Assembly: GCF_027460265.1 (NCBI RefSeq)
Contig: NZ_JAPZBC010000001.1
Location: 6,622,001 to 6,686,000, forward strand
Direction: 5' to 3'
Source: Streptomyces sp. WMMC940
GTDB lineage: Bacteria > Actinomycetota > Actinomycetes > Streptomycetales > Streptomycetaceae
Length of the DNA: 64,000 bases
Of this stretch, positions 34,667-42,731 are shown one piece after another. The notes under the pieces were generated by a model. That model worked only from the letters and a program-made list of their open reading frames with translations. It did not search any database and was not told the DNA's origin. Both the position numbers and the translations under genes were made by a program. Position 1 is the stretch's first letter; the number at the start of each line of letters is the position of its first letter.

Positions 34667-34711
34667 CTGGCGGTTCACGCAGGCCGGCGCCCCGCCCCGT
34701 TTTGTGGCTTG

Positions 34712-35524
34712 CTACGAGAGGTCGATGTCGGGCCGGCCGGCCCGACGGCTCCCGTCCGCCTCCCACACCAGCAGCTCGGGTCTCTTCGGAGGGAGGCCGT
34801 CGCCCGACGAGCGTCCGGTGATGCGGCGCCCGATCCACGGAATCAGGTGTTCCCGGGCGAACCGGAGATCGGCGGACCGGCGGACGGCCCAGCCGAGGGG
34901 CACACGCGGCGGGAGGGGCGACCGCCAGTCGTCCTCGGCGGCCAGGCCCAGCGTCTGCCAGACGGCTTCGGCGACCCTCCGGTGGCCCTCGGCCGTCAGA
35001 TGCAGCCGGTCCACGTCCCACATGCGCTGGTCGCCGAGGACCTCGGCCCCGTACAGGTCGACCACCAGCGCGCCGTGCCGGGCCGCCAGGCCGTCGATGT
35101 GCTCGAAGAGTTCCTCCATGCGGGGCCGGAAGCGTTCCATGACCGGCCCCTGCCGTCCCGGGCTGCGCATCAGCACCAGCCGGCGGCAACTCGGGGCGAG
35201 GCGTTCCACGGCCTCTTCCAGCAGGTCGCGTACCCGGCCCAGGTCGCACTTGGGGCGCAGCGTGTCGTTGAGGCCGCCGACCAAGGTCACCACGTCAGCC
35301 CGCATGGCGGCGGCGAGGCCCACCTGCTCCTCGACGATCTGCCCGATGAGCTTGCCCCGGACGGCCAGGTTCGCGTACCGGAAGCCGGGGGCACGGGCTG
35401 CCAGCCGGGCGGCGAGGAGATCCGCCCAGCCCCGGTACGTGCCGTCGGGGAGCAGGTCGGACATGCCCTCGGTGAACGAGTCACCGACCGCGACAAAACT
35501 GCTGTATGAGGCATTCATCTCCAT
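34712..35524 (-). CDS. SGNH/GDSL hydrolase family protein
   Basis: The 270-aa product is an SGNH-fold esterase/lipase-like enzyme. Block I is VAVGDSFTEGMSD with the nucleophile Ser near residue 18, block III is LVGGLNDTLRPKC with the Asn, and block V is MWDVDRLHLTAEGH with Asp and His. There is no signal peptide, so it is probably cytoplasmic. The ATG at 35524 is used; an ATG at 35518 is also possible. It sits between a CorC gene and purB on the same strand. The substrate is unknown. Confidence 0.88.
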   Translation of the reverse strand: MEMNASYSSFVAVGDSFTEGMSDLLPDGTYRGWADLLAARLAARAPGFRYANLAVRGKLIGQIVEEQVGLAAAMRADVVTLVGGLNDTLRPKCDLGRVRDLLEEAVERLAPSCRRLVLMRSPGRQGPVMERFRPRMEELFEHIDGLAARHGALVVDLYGAEVLGDQRMWDVDRLHLTAEGHRRVAEAVWQTLGLAAEDDWRSPLPPRVPLGWAVRRSADLRFAREHLIPWIGRRITGRSSGDGLPPKRPELLVWEADGSRRAGRPDIDLS

Positions 35525-35535
35525 GGCCGTGCGAT

Positions 35536-35551
35536 CATACCGCTCGGTATG
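35536..35551. promoter_or_regulatory. Palindrome CATACCG-CT-CGGTATG upstream of the SGNH gene
   Basis: CATACCG (35536-35542) and CGGTATG (35545-35551) form a perfect 16-bp palindrome with a 2-nt centre. It lies 12 nt upstream of the SGNH start, in the 70-nt gap after the CorC gene. Size and symmetry suit a TetR-family operator. No regulator gene is adjacent. Confidence 0.5.
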
Positions 35552-35594
35552 CCGCTTGCCCGCCGCAGCCCCGAGCCACCACGGTCGACGTCCG

Positions 35595-36617
35595 TCAGCG
35601 GGGCTGCCCCGGAGGCCCGACAAGGATCCGGAGCACGTCCTCCATCGTGACCAGGCCGGCGAGCCTCCCGTTCTCGTCCAGGACCGCTGCGAGGTGGGTG
35701 CGGCTGCGTCGCATGGCGGTCAACACGTCGTCGAGCGGGGTCTCGGCCCGCACCCGGGCGATGGGCCGCAGTGCCGACACGGGAAACGGCCTGTTGCGGG
35801 GCGCTTGGTCCAGGGCGTCCTTCACATGCAGATAGCCGAGGATCCGGCGGGTGCTGTCGACGACGGGGAAGCGCGAGAATCCGGACTCCGCGGCGAGCCG
35901 CTCCAACTCCTCGGCCGTCGTGCCGACCTGTGCGTAGATCACGCGCTCGACGGGCGTCACCACGTCCACGACCGGGCGCCGTCCCAGCTCCAGGGCGTCC
36001 TGAAGCCGCTCGGCGGCCCGGTCGTCGAGCAGCCCGGCGGCCCCGGAGTCGCTGACCATCCGGGCGAGCTCGTCGTCCGAGAAGGTCGCGGCGACCTCGT
36101 CCCTGGTCTCCACCCGCAGCAGCTTCAGCAGCGCGTTGGCGAAGGCGTTGATCGCGAAGATGACCGGCCGCAGCGTCCGGGTCAGCGCCACCAGGGGAGG
36201 GCCGAGGAGCAGTGCGGCTCGTGCGGGCTCCGCGAGGGCGATGTTCTTGGGGACCATCTCGCCGAGCAGCATGTGCAGATAGGTGGCGACGCCGAGCGCG
36301 ATCACGAACGAGATCGGATGGATCAGTCCGTGGGGCACCCCGGCGGCGTCGAAGACCGGCTCCAGCAGATGGGCGATGGCCGGCTCAGCGACCACCCCCA
36401 GTACCAGGGTGCACAGGGTGATGCCGAGCTGGGCCGCGGCGAGCAGGGCCGAGACGTGCTCCAGCCCCCACATGACGCTCCGGGCGCGCCGGTCCCCGGC
36501 ATCGGCCTCGGGCTCGATCTGGCTGCGGCGCACGGAGATCATGGCGAACTCGGCGCCGACGAAGAAGGCGTTGGCCACAAGGGTCAGCAGACCGATGAAG
36601 AGCTGAACGGCGGTCAT
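35595..36617 (-). CDS. CNNM/CorC (HlyC) family membrane protein with CBS domains
   Basis: This 340-aa protein has an N-terminal DUF21/CNNM membrane domain with about four helices (residues 1-150, including AAQLGITLCTLVLG and GEMVPKNIALAEP) and a tandem CBS pair (about 195-330, with PVVDVVTPVERVIYAQ and AVLDENGRLAGLVTMEDVL). The family is linked to magnesium and other divalent cation transport. It lacks the C-terminal transporter-associated domain. Its ATG overlaps the stop of the upstream paralogue (ATGA), so the two are translationally coupled and may form a heteromer. Confidence 0.88.
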   Translation of the reverse strand: MTAVQLFIGLLTLVANAFFVGAEFAMISVRRSQIEPEADAGDRRARSVMWGLEHVSALLAAAQLGITLCTLVLGVVAEPAIAHLLEPVFDAAGVPHGLIHPISFVIALGVATYLHMLLGEMVPKNIALAEPARAALLLGPPLVALTRTLRPVIFAINAFANALLKLLRVETRDEVAATFSDDELARMVSDSGAAGLLDDRAAERLQDALELGRRPVVDVVTPVERVIYAQVGTTAEELERLAAESGFSRFPVVDSTRRILGYLHVKDALDQAPRNRPFPVSALRPIARVRAETPLDDVLTAMRRSRTHLAAVLDENGRLAGLVTMEDVLRILVGPPGQPR

Positions 36618-38443
36618 CGTGCATCCCTCCCCTTGCCGGAGCGTCCGGAGCGTCCGGAGCGTCCGGAGCGTCCGGAGCTCGCTGAGCTCGCTGAGCCCGC
36701 TGAGCCGGCGGAGCGTCCGGAGCCCGCTGAGCCCGCTGAACGTCCGGAGCCTCCGGCCCGGCCCGTGCCTCCCGCGTCTTCCGTCCCTCCTCCTGCGCCG
36801 TCGGAGCGCCCCGTCCGGTCGGAGGGCCCGGCCCGGTCGGCGGTGCCGGTGGCATCCGGGTGCCCTCCGGAGGCGTCGGGAGCCTCCGCCCCCGCCCTCG
36901 TGCCGGGGGACTCGACGTACCCGTGCGACGCGCTCTCGTGTGGCCTGCCCGGCGTGCCCCCTGGTGTCCTCGCCCGAGAGCCGTCGGGCCCGTCCGGCGC
37001 GTCGGGGCCGTCGAGCGCTTCGGGCCCGTCCGGCTCATCGAGCCCGCCGGATGCTTCGGACCCGGCTCCGGTGGGCTCCGCGGCCCGGCTCCGCCGCTGT
37101 CCGCGAGGCCTGGTCCCCTGCCCCGGGGGCTCGTCCGCGATCCGCGGTTCATGGAGCAGTACCCGTGCCGCCCGCCGCCCCGACGCGTCGACGACGTCAA
37201 GACGCCATCCCGACGGCTCGATGGTGTCGCCGACGGCGGGGATCCGGCCCAGCCGCGTTGCGATCAGGCCCGCCAGGGTCTCGTACGGCCCTTCGGGCAC
37301 CCGCAGTCCGATGACCGCGAGCTGGTCCATCCGGGCCGCGCCATCGGCCGACCACAGCGCGCGGCCGTCCTCGTCCTCGCCCGCTCGGGCGAGATCGGGT
37401 GTCTCGTGCGGATCGTGTTCGTCCCGGACCTCCCCGACGACCTCCTCGACGATGTCCTCCAGGGTCACCACACCGGCCGTGCCGCCGTACTCGTCGATGA
37501 CGACGGCCATGGTCCGCTTGCCGGACAGCAGGTCGAGCAGCCGGTCGACGGTCAGGGTGGCGGGAACGAGCAGCGGTTCGCGCATCAGCTCGGAGACCGG
37601 ATGGCGCGGGCGGCGCTCGGCCGGTACGGACAGGACGTCCTTGATGGGCACGACCCCCACGACGGTGTCCAGACTGCCCCGGTACACGGGGAAGCGCGAC
37701 AGTCCCGTGGCCCGCGTGGCGTTGGCGACGTCCTCTGCGGTGGCCTGCGCGTCGAGGGCGGTGACCTGGACGCGTGGGGTCATGACGTTCTCCGCCGTCA
37801 GTTCGGCGAGCATCAGGGTCCGGACGAACATCTCCGCGGTGTCCGCCTCCAACGCCCCCTCCCTGGCGGAGTGGCGGGCCAGGGCGACGAGCTCCTGCGG
37901 GCTGCGCGCGGACGCCAGCTCCTCGGTGGGCTCCAGGCCGAGCCGGCGCACGACGCGGTTGGCCGTGTCGTTCAGATGGCCGATCAGTGGGCGGAAGATC
38001 GCGGAGAAGATCCGCTGCGGTGTGGCGACCACCCTGGCGACCGCCAGCGGCCGCGAGATCGCCCAGTTCTTGGGGACCAGCTCTCCCACGACCATCAGGA
38101 ACACGGTGGACAGTCCGGTGCCGATGACGAGGGCCAGTGACGACGCCACGGACGGTGCGGCGCCCAGGGCCCTGAGTGGGCCGCTGATCAGCTTGGCGAT
38201 GGACGGCTCGGCGAGCATGCCGACGACCAGGTTGGTGACCGTGATGCCCAGCTGGGCGCCGGAGAGGTGGAAGGTGAGTTCCCGCACCGCCTTCAGGGCG
38301 CCGCCGGCGCCACGCTCTCCCCGTTCGGCCGCCTCCTCGAGCTCGGCCCGCTCGACGGTGGTGAGGGAGAACTCGGCGGCGACGAATCCCCCGCAGGCGA
38401 GCGCGAGCAGCACCGCCACGAGAAGCAGGAGTACTTCGGTCAT
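36614..38443 (-). CDS. CNNM/CorC family membrane protein with long disordered C-terminal tail
   Basis: The 609-aa product carries a DUF21/CNNM membrane domain (residues 1-190, GAQLGITVTNLVVG and GELVPKNWAISRP), two CBS domains (about 215-335) and the CorC_HlyC transporter-associated domain (about 355-435, LAGLIATRLGRIPAVGDTIE). After residue about 440 follows roughly 170 residues of Gly/Ser/Pro/Asp/Arg-rich low-complexity sequence ending in GRSGRSGRSGRSGKG repeats. The ATG at 38443 starts at the first helix. It is coupled to the shorter paralogue downstream. A role in divalent cation efflux is inferred from the family. Confidence 0.88.
   Translation of the reverse strand: MTEVLLLLVAVLLALACGGFVAAEFSLTTVERAELEEAAERGERGAGGALKAVRELTFHLSGAQLGITVTNLVVGMLAEPSIAKLISGPLRALGAAPSVASSLALVIGTGLSTVFLMVVGELVPKNWAISRPLAVARVVATPQRIFSAIFRPLIGHLNDTANRVVRRLGLEPTEELASARSPQELVALARHSAREGALEADTAEMFVRTLMLAELTAENVMTPRVQVTALDAQATAEDVANATRATGLSRFPVYRGSLDTVVGVVPIKDVLSVPAERRPRHPVSELMREPLLVPATLTVDRLLDLLSGKRTMAVVIDEYGGTAGVVTLEDIVEEVVGEVRDEHDPHETPDLARAGEDEDGRALWSADGAARMDQLAVIGLRVPEGPYETLAGLIATRLGRIPAVGDTIEPSGWRLDVVDASGRRAARVLLHEPRIADEPPGQGTRPRGQRRSRAAEPTGAGSEASGGLDEPDGPEALDGPDAPDGPDGSRARTPGGTPGRPHESASHGYVESPGTRAGAEAPDASGGHPDATGTADRAGPSDRTGRSDGAGGGTEDAGGTGRAGGSGRSAGSAGSGRSAGSAGSASSASSGRSGRSGRSGRSGKGRDAR
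36637..36758. repeat. Short tandem repeats coding the CorC tail
   Basis: The 9-bp unit GAGCGTCCG is repeated head to tail from about 36638 to 36677 and is followed by degenerate GCTGAGCTC/GCTGAGCCC units. The repeats are in frame with the minus-strand gene and encode Ser-Gly-Arg and Ser-Ala-Gly units, so they can expand or contract without a frameshift. Confidence 0.75.
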
Positions 38444-38567
38444 CGGTTCACCTCCGTCCCATGGTCGGCCAGGGCGGGAAGGACCGCGCGATGTCCGTCG
38501 GCCGGCTCGCGCAGGGGCCCGCGCCCACACCTTTCGTCCACACGGGGAGGGAGCGGGCTTCTCCTGG

Positions 38568-39134
38568 TCATGGGCCGGTACGGCGGTTCGGGGACCGGCG
38601 GGGCCCGGATGCGCCTGCCGCGGGGAGGGGGGCTGCTCCGACGTCCGACGGGAGGCCGGGACCTGGGGCGGGTTGCTCCGGCGGTGCCTGCGCCCGGTGG
38701 CCGGCCGCTTCCTGGCGGAGCGGTTTGACCCAGCGACTCCACTGCGGCTCGGGCGCGTATCCGGCCGCCCGCCACGCGGGGTGCGCGGACTGGTTCCGGT
38801 CGAGCACCATCGCGTCCGAGCGCCGCCCGCCCAACCGCAGGAAGCGCTCCTCCGCGGCCCTGAGCAGCGCGCCGGCGATCCCCTGCCGCCGGTGATCGGG
38901 ATGGACCGCCAGCCGGTAGAGATGACAGCGCCAGCCGTCGAAACCCGCGATGACCGTTCCGGCCAGTGCTCCGCCGCGCTCGGCGAGGATCAGTGCCTCG
39001 GGGTCCCTGGCCACCAGTCGCTCGATCCCGTCCCGGTCGTCGCTGATGCTCGTGCCCTCGGCGGCCACCTTCCAGAAGGCGAGTACGGTGTCGAGATCGG
39101 CCGGGGTGGCGGCCCTTGTCCGAAGATCGCTCAT
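38568..39134 (-). CDS. GNAT family N-acetyltransferase
   Basis: This 188-aa protein is a GNAT acetyltransferase. The acetyl-CoA binding motif A reads LAVHPDHRRQGIAGALLRAAE (split here as LAVHPDHRRQG and IAGALLRAAE, about residues 80-100), followed by QSAHPAWRAAGYAPE near the domain end. The ATG at 39134 starts with the usual N-terminal strand (RTRAATPADLDTVLAFW). The last 40 residues are Pro/Ala-rich and probably disordered. The acceptor is unknown. It lies 124 nt upstream of the CorC operon on the same strand. Confidence 0.88.
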   Translation of the reverse strand: MSDLRTRAATPADLDTVLAFWKVAAEGTSISDDRDGIERLVARDPEALILAERGGALAGTVIAGFDGWRCHLYRLAVHPDHRRQGIAGALLRAAEERFLRLGGRRSDAMVLDRNQSAHPAWRAAGYAPEPQWSRWVKPLRQEAAGHRAQAPPEQPAPGPGLPSDVGAAPLPAAGASGPRRSPNRRTGP

Positions 39135-39748
39135 GGCGGCCATCCCATCATCGTCCCGGCGGCGCGGTCGAAGCGATTCCCGGGCGCTCCCTCCGCGCCG
39201 CCGGTCGCGTGCGCCGGGCCGTCCGACAGCGCACCGCTCCGCCGGTGGCGGTGCCCACCCGCCCCACCGACCCCACCGGCCGCGCCGGTGCACTCGCGGC
39301 CACACCGTGCCGCCGTCCACGCGCCTGCCCTTGCCCACGTCGGCGCCTCCCCGCACCTGCTTCGGTGGCACGCTCCCACGCACCCGCTCCGACACGCGCT
39401 TTCCCCCAACCGTCCCGGCCATGCACCACAGCCGGGTGGTTCAGGCGGGGCGAGCGGGCTCCTCGACCACCCGGCGGAACGCCTCCGCCGACGTGTCGAG
39501 GACGGTCGTCAACGGGAGCGGCAGCGCCCGCGCCGCGCCCGCGCGCCTGTCCGGCGGTGAGAACTCCGGCCCTGCGGTGTCGTGTTCACGATTGCGCCGC
39601 TCCGCACCCCCGGGTGGCGCGCCGTGCCGCCCCGAACCGGAACGGTCTCGTCAACGCTTGTTGTCCGAAGGTTCGTTCAGGTGAGATCGGAGTTTGCGGC
39701 GGGACGGGGGACGCCCTTCCCTCCGGGCTTCCCTCCCTCTTGTCGGTA
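39135..39748. other. Gene-free stretch upstream of the toxin-antitoxin pair
   Basis: I see no supported gene in this 614-nt region. Plus- and minus-strand frames are Arg/Pro/Ala-rich and without domains. The last part (39640-39748) must hold the promoter of the toxin-antitoxin operon. Confidence 0.4.
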
Positions 39749-39766
39749 CTAGCGCGGCGGCGCTAG
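39749..39766. promoter_or_regulatory. Inverted repeat CTAGCGC-GGCG-GCGCTAG, candidate TA operator
   Basis: CTAGCGC (39749-39755) and GCGCTAG (39760-39766) are perfect complements around a 4-nt centre, ending 9 nt before the antitoxin start codon. Ribbon-helix-helix antitoxins normally repress their own operon by binding such palindromes, so this is the likely autoregulatory site. Confidence 0.6.
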
Positions 39767-39775
39767 CTTGGAGGA

Positions 39776-40105
39776 GTGGCCAAGACACAGTTGAACGTGC
39801 GGGTGGACGAGAGCACCGCCGCAGCTGCCCGCCGCAGGGCGCACCAGCGCGGGCTCAGCGTGAACCGGTACATCGAGGAGCTCGTCAAACAGGACGCGGG
39901 CGAGGCGGGGCGCGCCTTCGTCGAGGCGGCGGCCGACTTCATGAAGCAGTACGAGTCGGTGTTCGCCGAGGAGTTCGGGGCTCCGGCTCCGCCGCCCTCC
40001 GCGGTCAGCCCGTCGGGCGACGCGTCCCCAGGTGCGGGTGTGCGGCCGGACGGGACCGGGCGCCGGTCCCGTCGTCCCAAGCCGGCAGTGCAAGGCAAGC
40101 GTTGA
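39776..40105 (+). CDS. Ribbon-helix-helix antitoxin-like protein
   Basis: The 109-aa product begins with a ribbon-helix-helix pattern: the strand KTQLNVRVDESTAAAARRRA is followed by QRGLSVNRYIEELVKQD (residues about 3-42), as in Arc/ParD-like DNA-binding antitoxins. The C-terminal half is Pro/Gly/Arg-rich and probably folds on the toxin. The GTG at 39776 is preceded by GGAG. Its stop codon overlaps the start of the next gene (TTGA), a hallmark of toxin-antitoxin coupling. Confidence 0.8.
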   Translation: MAKTQLNVRVDESTAAAARRRAHQRGLSVNRYIEELVKQDAGEAGRAFVEAAADFMKQYESVFAEEFGAPAPPPSAVSPSGDASPGAGVRPDGTGRRSRRPKPAVQGKR

Positions 40106-40473
40106 GCCTGTCGATCGATCTCGCCTGGCTGCTCATGGTCGCCGAGCAGAAGACGCCCGGCGATCCGCAGGTCACCGACTGGGGTGCGCTGATCGCCGCG
40201 GTCAGCCGCCACGAGGCCGAGATCTTCGGAATGGCCGTGTACGACGACCCGTACACGCGTGCGGCTGCCCTGATGCAGGTGCTGCTGCACGTCCCTGCCC
40301 TGGAGCACTCCAACGCGATGTTCGCGACGGCCGTCGCCTACGGCTACCTCGTCGCGAGCGGACTGCGGGTGGCCACGTCCCCGGAGCGGGTGCGCGATCT
40401 GGCGCGGCTGGTGAAGGAGGGCAAGACCGGCGTTCACGGGATCGCACGTGAGCTGCGCGGCTGGATCGAGTGA
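40102..40473 (+). CDS. Fic/Doc-like toxin component of a toxin-antitoxin pair
   Basis: This 123-aa all-helical protein matches the streptomycete family annotated as the toxin component of a Fic-family TA system (LSIDLAWLLMVAEQKTPGDP, ALIAAVSRHEAEIFG, HVPALEHSNAMFATAVAYGY). The position of the Fic motif HPFxxGNxR is occupied by VPALEHSNAMF, so the catalytic His-Pro-Phe and the anion-binding Gly-Asn-x-Arg are missing. AMPylation or phosphorylation activity is therefore doubtful. The TTG at 40102 overlaps the antitoxin stop. Confidence 0.75.
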   Translation: MSLSIDLAWLLMVAEQKTPGDPQVTDWGALIAAVSRHEAEIFGMAVYDDPYTRAAALMQVLLHVPALEHSNAMFATAVAYGYLVASGLRVATSPERVRDLARLVKEGKTGVHGIARELRGWIE

Positions 40474-40611
40474 CCCCAGGAAGCGGCCGGTGGCCTTCTT
40501 CCGGCTCCGTGGCACACGGCCGGACTCACCTGGCCCATGGGCATACGGCCCGGACGCCCTCACGGCGCCGGAGCTCACGCCGTGTCGGCGGAAGCGGGCG
40601 GCGCGGTGCGG

Positions 40612-41292
40612 TCAGCGAGCGTCCTCGTGCGGCCGGCGCGCGACCCCCAGTACGCAGAAGGACGTCGGCAACCGGGGTCCCTTCTCGGGCACGCGCAGCC
40701 TGCGGTAGGTCCCCAGCTCGAAGCCGGCGGCCTCGATGGCGCCGAGCGGATCCCGGGCCGTGTGACAGCCCCCGAAGATCCGTGGCCACACCGTGCGGTC
40801 CAGTCCCCGCTGCAGCGCGGCCATCGGCCGGGTCGGAGCGGCCCCGTGTTCGAAGAACCGCAGTTCACCGCCGGGGCGCAGGACGCGCCTGATCTCCGCG
40901 AGCGCGCGCGGCAGATCCCGCACGCTGCACAGCACCAGGGAGGCGACGGCCGCGTCGAAGGCCTCGCTCTTCACGGGCAGCGCTTCCGCCGCGCCCGGCA
41001 CCACGTCGACCGGCACCTCCGCGTGCATCGCGGCCGTGACCGCCAACTGCCGGAGGGTGCGCTCCGGTTCCAGGGCGACGACCTCGGAAACCGCCGCCGG
41101 GTAGTGCGCGAAGTTGAGCCCGTTCCCCGCGCCGATCTCGATCACACGGCCCGAGAGGCCGGTCAGCAGTTCCTCGCGGTGCGCGGCGATGCCGCCCTTG
41201 AGGTCGGCCGCCACGCTGAACCGTGCGTAGAAGCGGGCGAACAGCGGATGGTGTACGGCGTCCCGGGGGACCTTGTGGCGGCGCGACGGCAT
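40612..41292 (-). CDS. Class I SAM-dependent methyltransferase
   Basis: The 226-aa product is a type-11 methyltransferase. SAM-binding motif I is VIEIGAGNGLNFAHY (about residues 50-64), the acidic residue after strand 2 is in VALEPE, motif II is AFDAAVASLVLCSV and motif III is IRRVLRPGGELRFFEHG. The ATG at 41292 gives the full domain. It stands 301 nt beyond the biotin genes on the same strand. A BioC role is conceivable from position, but nothing diagnostic supports it. The substrate is unknown. Confidence 0.85.
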   Translation of the reverse strand: MPSRRHKVPRDAVHHPLFARFYARFSVAADLKGGIAAHREELLTGLSGRVIEIGAGNGLNFAHYPAAVSEVVALEPERTLRQLAVTAAMHAEVPVDVVPGAAEALPVKSEAFDAAVASLVLCSVRDLPRALAEIRRVLRPGGELRFFEHGAAPTRPMAALQRGLDRTVWPRIFGGCHTARDPLGAIEAAGFELGTYRRLRVPEKGPRLPTSFCVLGVARRPHEDAR

Positions 41293-41593
41293 GGCTGGCC
41301 TCCTCCGGAGTACGACTCGGGCGCCCGCCGTGCGAACCGTCTCTCGACGGAGCGGCGGCGAACAGGGTGATTCTCCCCCCGAGCGCCCTCACTCACTCGG
41401 CCCCGTTCACCGACGGCGCGCCGCCACTTCCGGCGAGGCACCGGCCCACCGCGAGGAGCCGGGAGTCCCGGCCGGTCCGCCCCCGGAGCAGTCCAGCGGG
41501 CAACCGAGCCGCCCGGACCGCGCCGGCCAACGGTGTGCCTCACACGTACGGCCCGACCACCCGCGCCGACGCCCGGCCGTGAGCGCGCCCCCG
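41293..41593. other. Gene-free stretch
   Basis: This 301-nt gap between the VOC gene end and the methyltransferase start shows no coding frame with domain features. It should contain the methyltransferase promoter; no clear promoter hexamers were seen. Confidence 0.35.
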
Positions 41594-41947
41594 TCAGCCG
41601 CCGACGAAGCAGAACTCGTTGCCCTCCGGGTCCAGCATCACCTGGAAGCGCCCGTGGTCGTCGGTGATCACGGCTCCCACCGCAGTCGCGCCGAGTCGGG
41701 CCGCCTCGGCGGCTGCCGCGTCCACGTCGCCGGCGTCCACATCCAGATGCAGCCGGTTCTTGGCGGTCTTTCCCTCGGGCACCCGCTGGAAGGCGACGCG
41801 AACGAAGCCGGGCGGGTCGACGTACGCCCAGTCGGGGCTCCGTTCGACGGCCTCCCCGCCCAGCAGTCCGGCCCAGAACCGTGCGAGGGCCGACGGCTCC
41901 GCACAGTCGAAGACGATCTCCTGAACCCGTGCTCGCACGGCTCTCAC
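41594..41947 (-). CDS. VOC family protein (glyoxalase/bleomycin-resistance fold)
   Basis: This 117-aa protein is a single vicinal-oxygen-chelate domain: QEIVFDCAEPSALARFWAGL at the start, RLHLDVDAGDVDAAAAEAA in the middle and MLDPEGNEFCFV at the end, with a metal-ligand-type His (HLDVDA) and Glu (GNEF). It could be an enzyme or a binding protein. The GTG at 41947 overlaps the bioD stop codon (GTGA), so its synthesis is coupled to biotin genes. Why a VOC protein is tied to biotin synthesis is unclear. Confidence 0.82.
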   Translation of the reverse strand: MRAVRARVQEIVFDCAEPSALARFWAGLLGGEAVERSPDWAYVDPPGFVRVAFQRVPEGKTAKNRLHLDVDAGDVDAAAAEAARLGATAVGAVITDDHGRFQVMLDPEGNEFCFVGG

Positions 41948-42672
41948 CGTTCGGCCGGCCCGAAGTCCGCCGCGAACGCCCCCGCGTCCCACGACCCGTC
42001 GAGTGCGGGCGCCAGCCAGCGCGGTGCCGCGGCCCGGAACGCCTCAGGCGCCAGCGAGCCGGCGCCCTCGGGTACCGCGCCGAGCAGCGCCGCCCCGGCC
42101 GACTCCGGCAGATCGGCGAGGTTGCAGCGGGCGGCGAGGTCCGGCGTCGCGGGCCAACTCCCGACCACGACGCCCAAGGGCTCCAGGGAGCGGGCGCGCA
42201 GGGCCTCCGCGGTGAGAGCGGTCGCGTTGAGCGTCCCGAGCCCGGCCGGGGCCACGACCAGCACGGGCGCGCCCAGCAGCCGGGCGGCGTCCGCCATCGT
42301 GCCGCCCAGCCCGTCGAACCGTACGAGCAGTCCGCCCGCGCCCTCGACCAGCACCAGATCGTGCTCCTCTGCCAGCTTCGCGGCAGCGTCGGCCGCCTCG
42401 TGCGGCCCGACGGGCGCCATACCGGCGCGGCGGGCGGCCGTCGCCGGGGCGAGCGGCTCGGGGAACCGGGCGAGTTCGACCCCGGTGACCCCCGGGCCGG
42501 CCAGACGTGCCGCCTCCTGGGCGTCACCCGGCTCGCCCGACGAGAGGCCGGTCTGAGCGGGTTTCAGTACCGCCACCTTCCGCCCCTGCCCGGCGGCCGC
42601 CGCGGCGACGGCCGCGGTGACGACGGTCTTCCCGATCTCGGTACCCGTCCCGCTGACGACGATGACGCCCAT
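41944..42672 (-). CDS. bioD: Dethiobiotin synthase
   Basis: The 242-aa product is dethiobiotin synthetase, which closes the ureido ring of dethiobiotin from diaminopelargonate, CO2 and ATP. The P-loop is VVSGTGTEIGKTVV (about residues 4-17), the substrate segment is LKPAQTG, and the second nucleotide-binding motif is VLVEGAGGLLV. The ATG at 42672 starts the usual N-terminal strand. It follows bioA after 59 nt and precedes the coupled VOC gene. Confidence 0.95.
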   Translation of the reverse strand: MGVIVVSGTGTEIGKTVVTAAVAAAAAGQGRKVAVLKPAQTGLSSGEPGDAQEAARLAGPGVTGVELARFPEPLAPATAARRAGMAPVGPHEAADAAAKLAEEHDLVLVEGAGGLLVRFDGLGGTMADAARLLGAPVLVVAPAGLGTLNATALTAEALRARSLEPLGVVVGSWPATPDLAARCNLADLPESAGAALLGAVPEGAGSLAPEAFRAAAPRWLAPALDGSWDAGAFAADFGPAER

Positions 42673-42731
42673 GGTGCTCCTTGCTGGTGAGGGACGGACG
42701 GGCGGGGGAGCGCCCCCGGACCGTCGCCGGT

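Noticed and set aside
36637..36758. Tandem repeats considered as a CRISPR array
   Set aside because: Units are 9 bp, contiguous, without spacers, and in frame with the CorC tail.
33021..39560. A very long plus-strand open frame (over 2,100 codons)
   Set aside because: It runs antisense to purB, the SGNH gene, both CorC genes and the GNAT gene, which have clear motifs. Its translation is Arg/Pro/Ser/Ala-rich without domains; long antisense frames are normal in DNA of this base composition.
40612..41292. Methyltransferase as BioC
   Set aside because: Position near the biotin cluster is suggestive, but it is 300 nt away in its own unit, and nothing beyond the generic SAM-binding motifs supports a malonyl-ACP methyltransferase.
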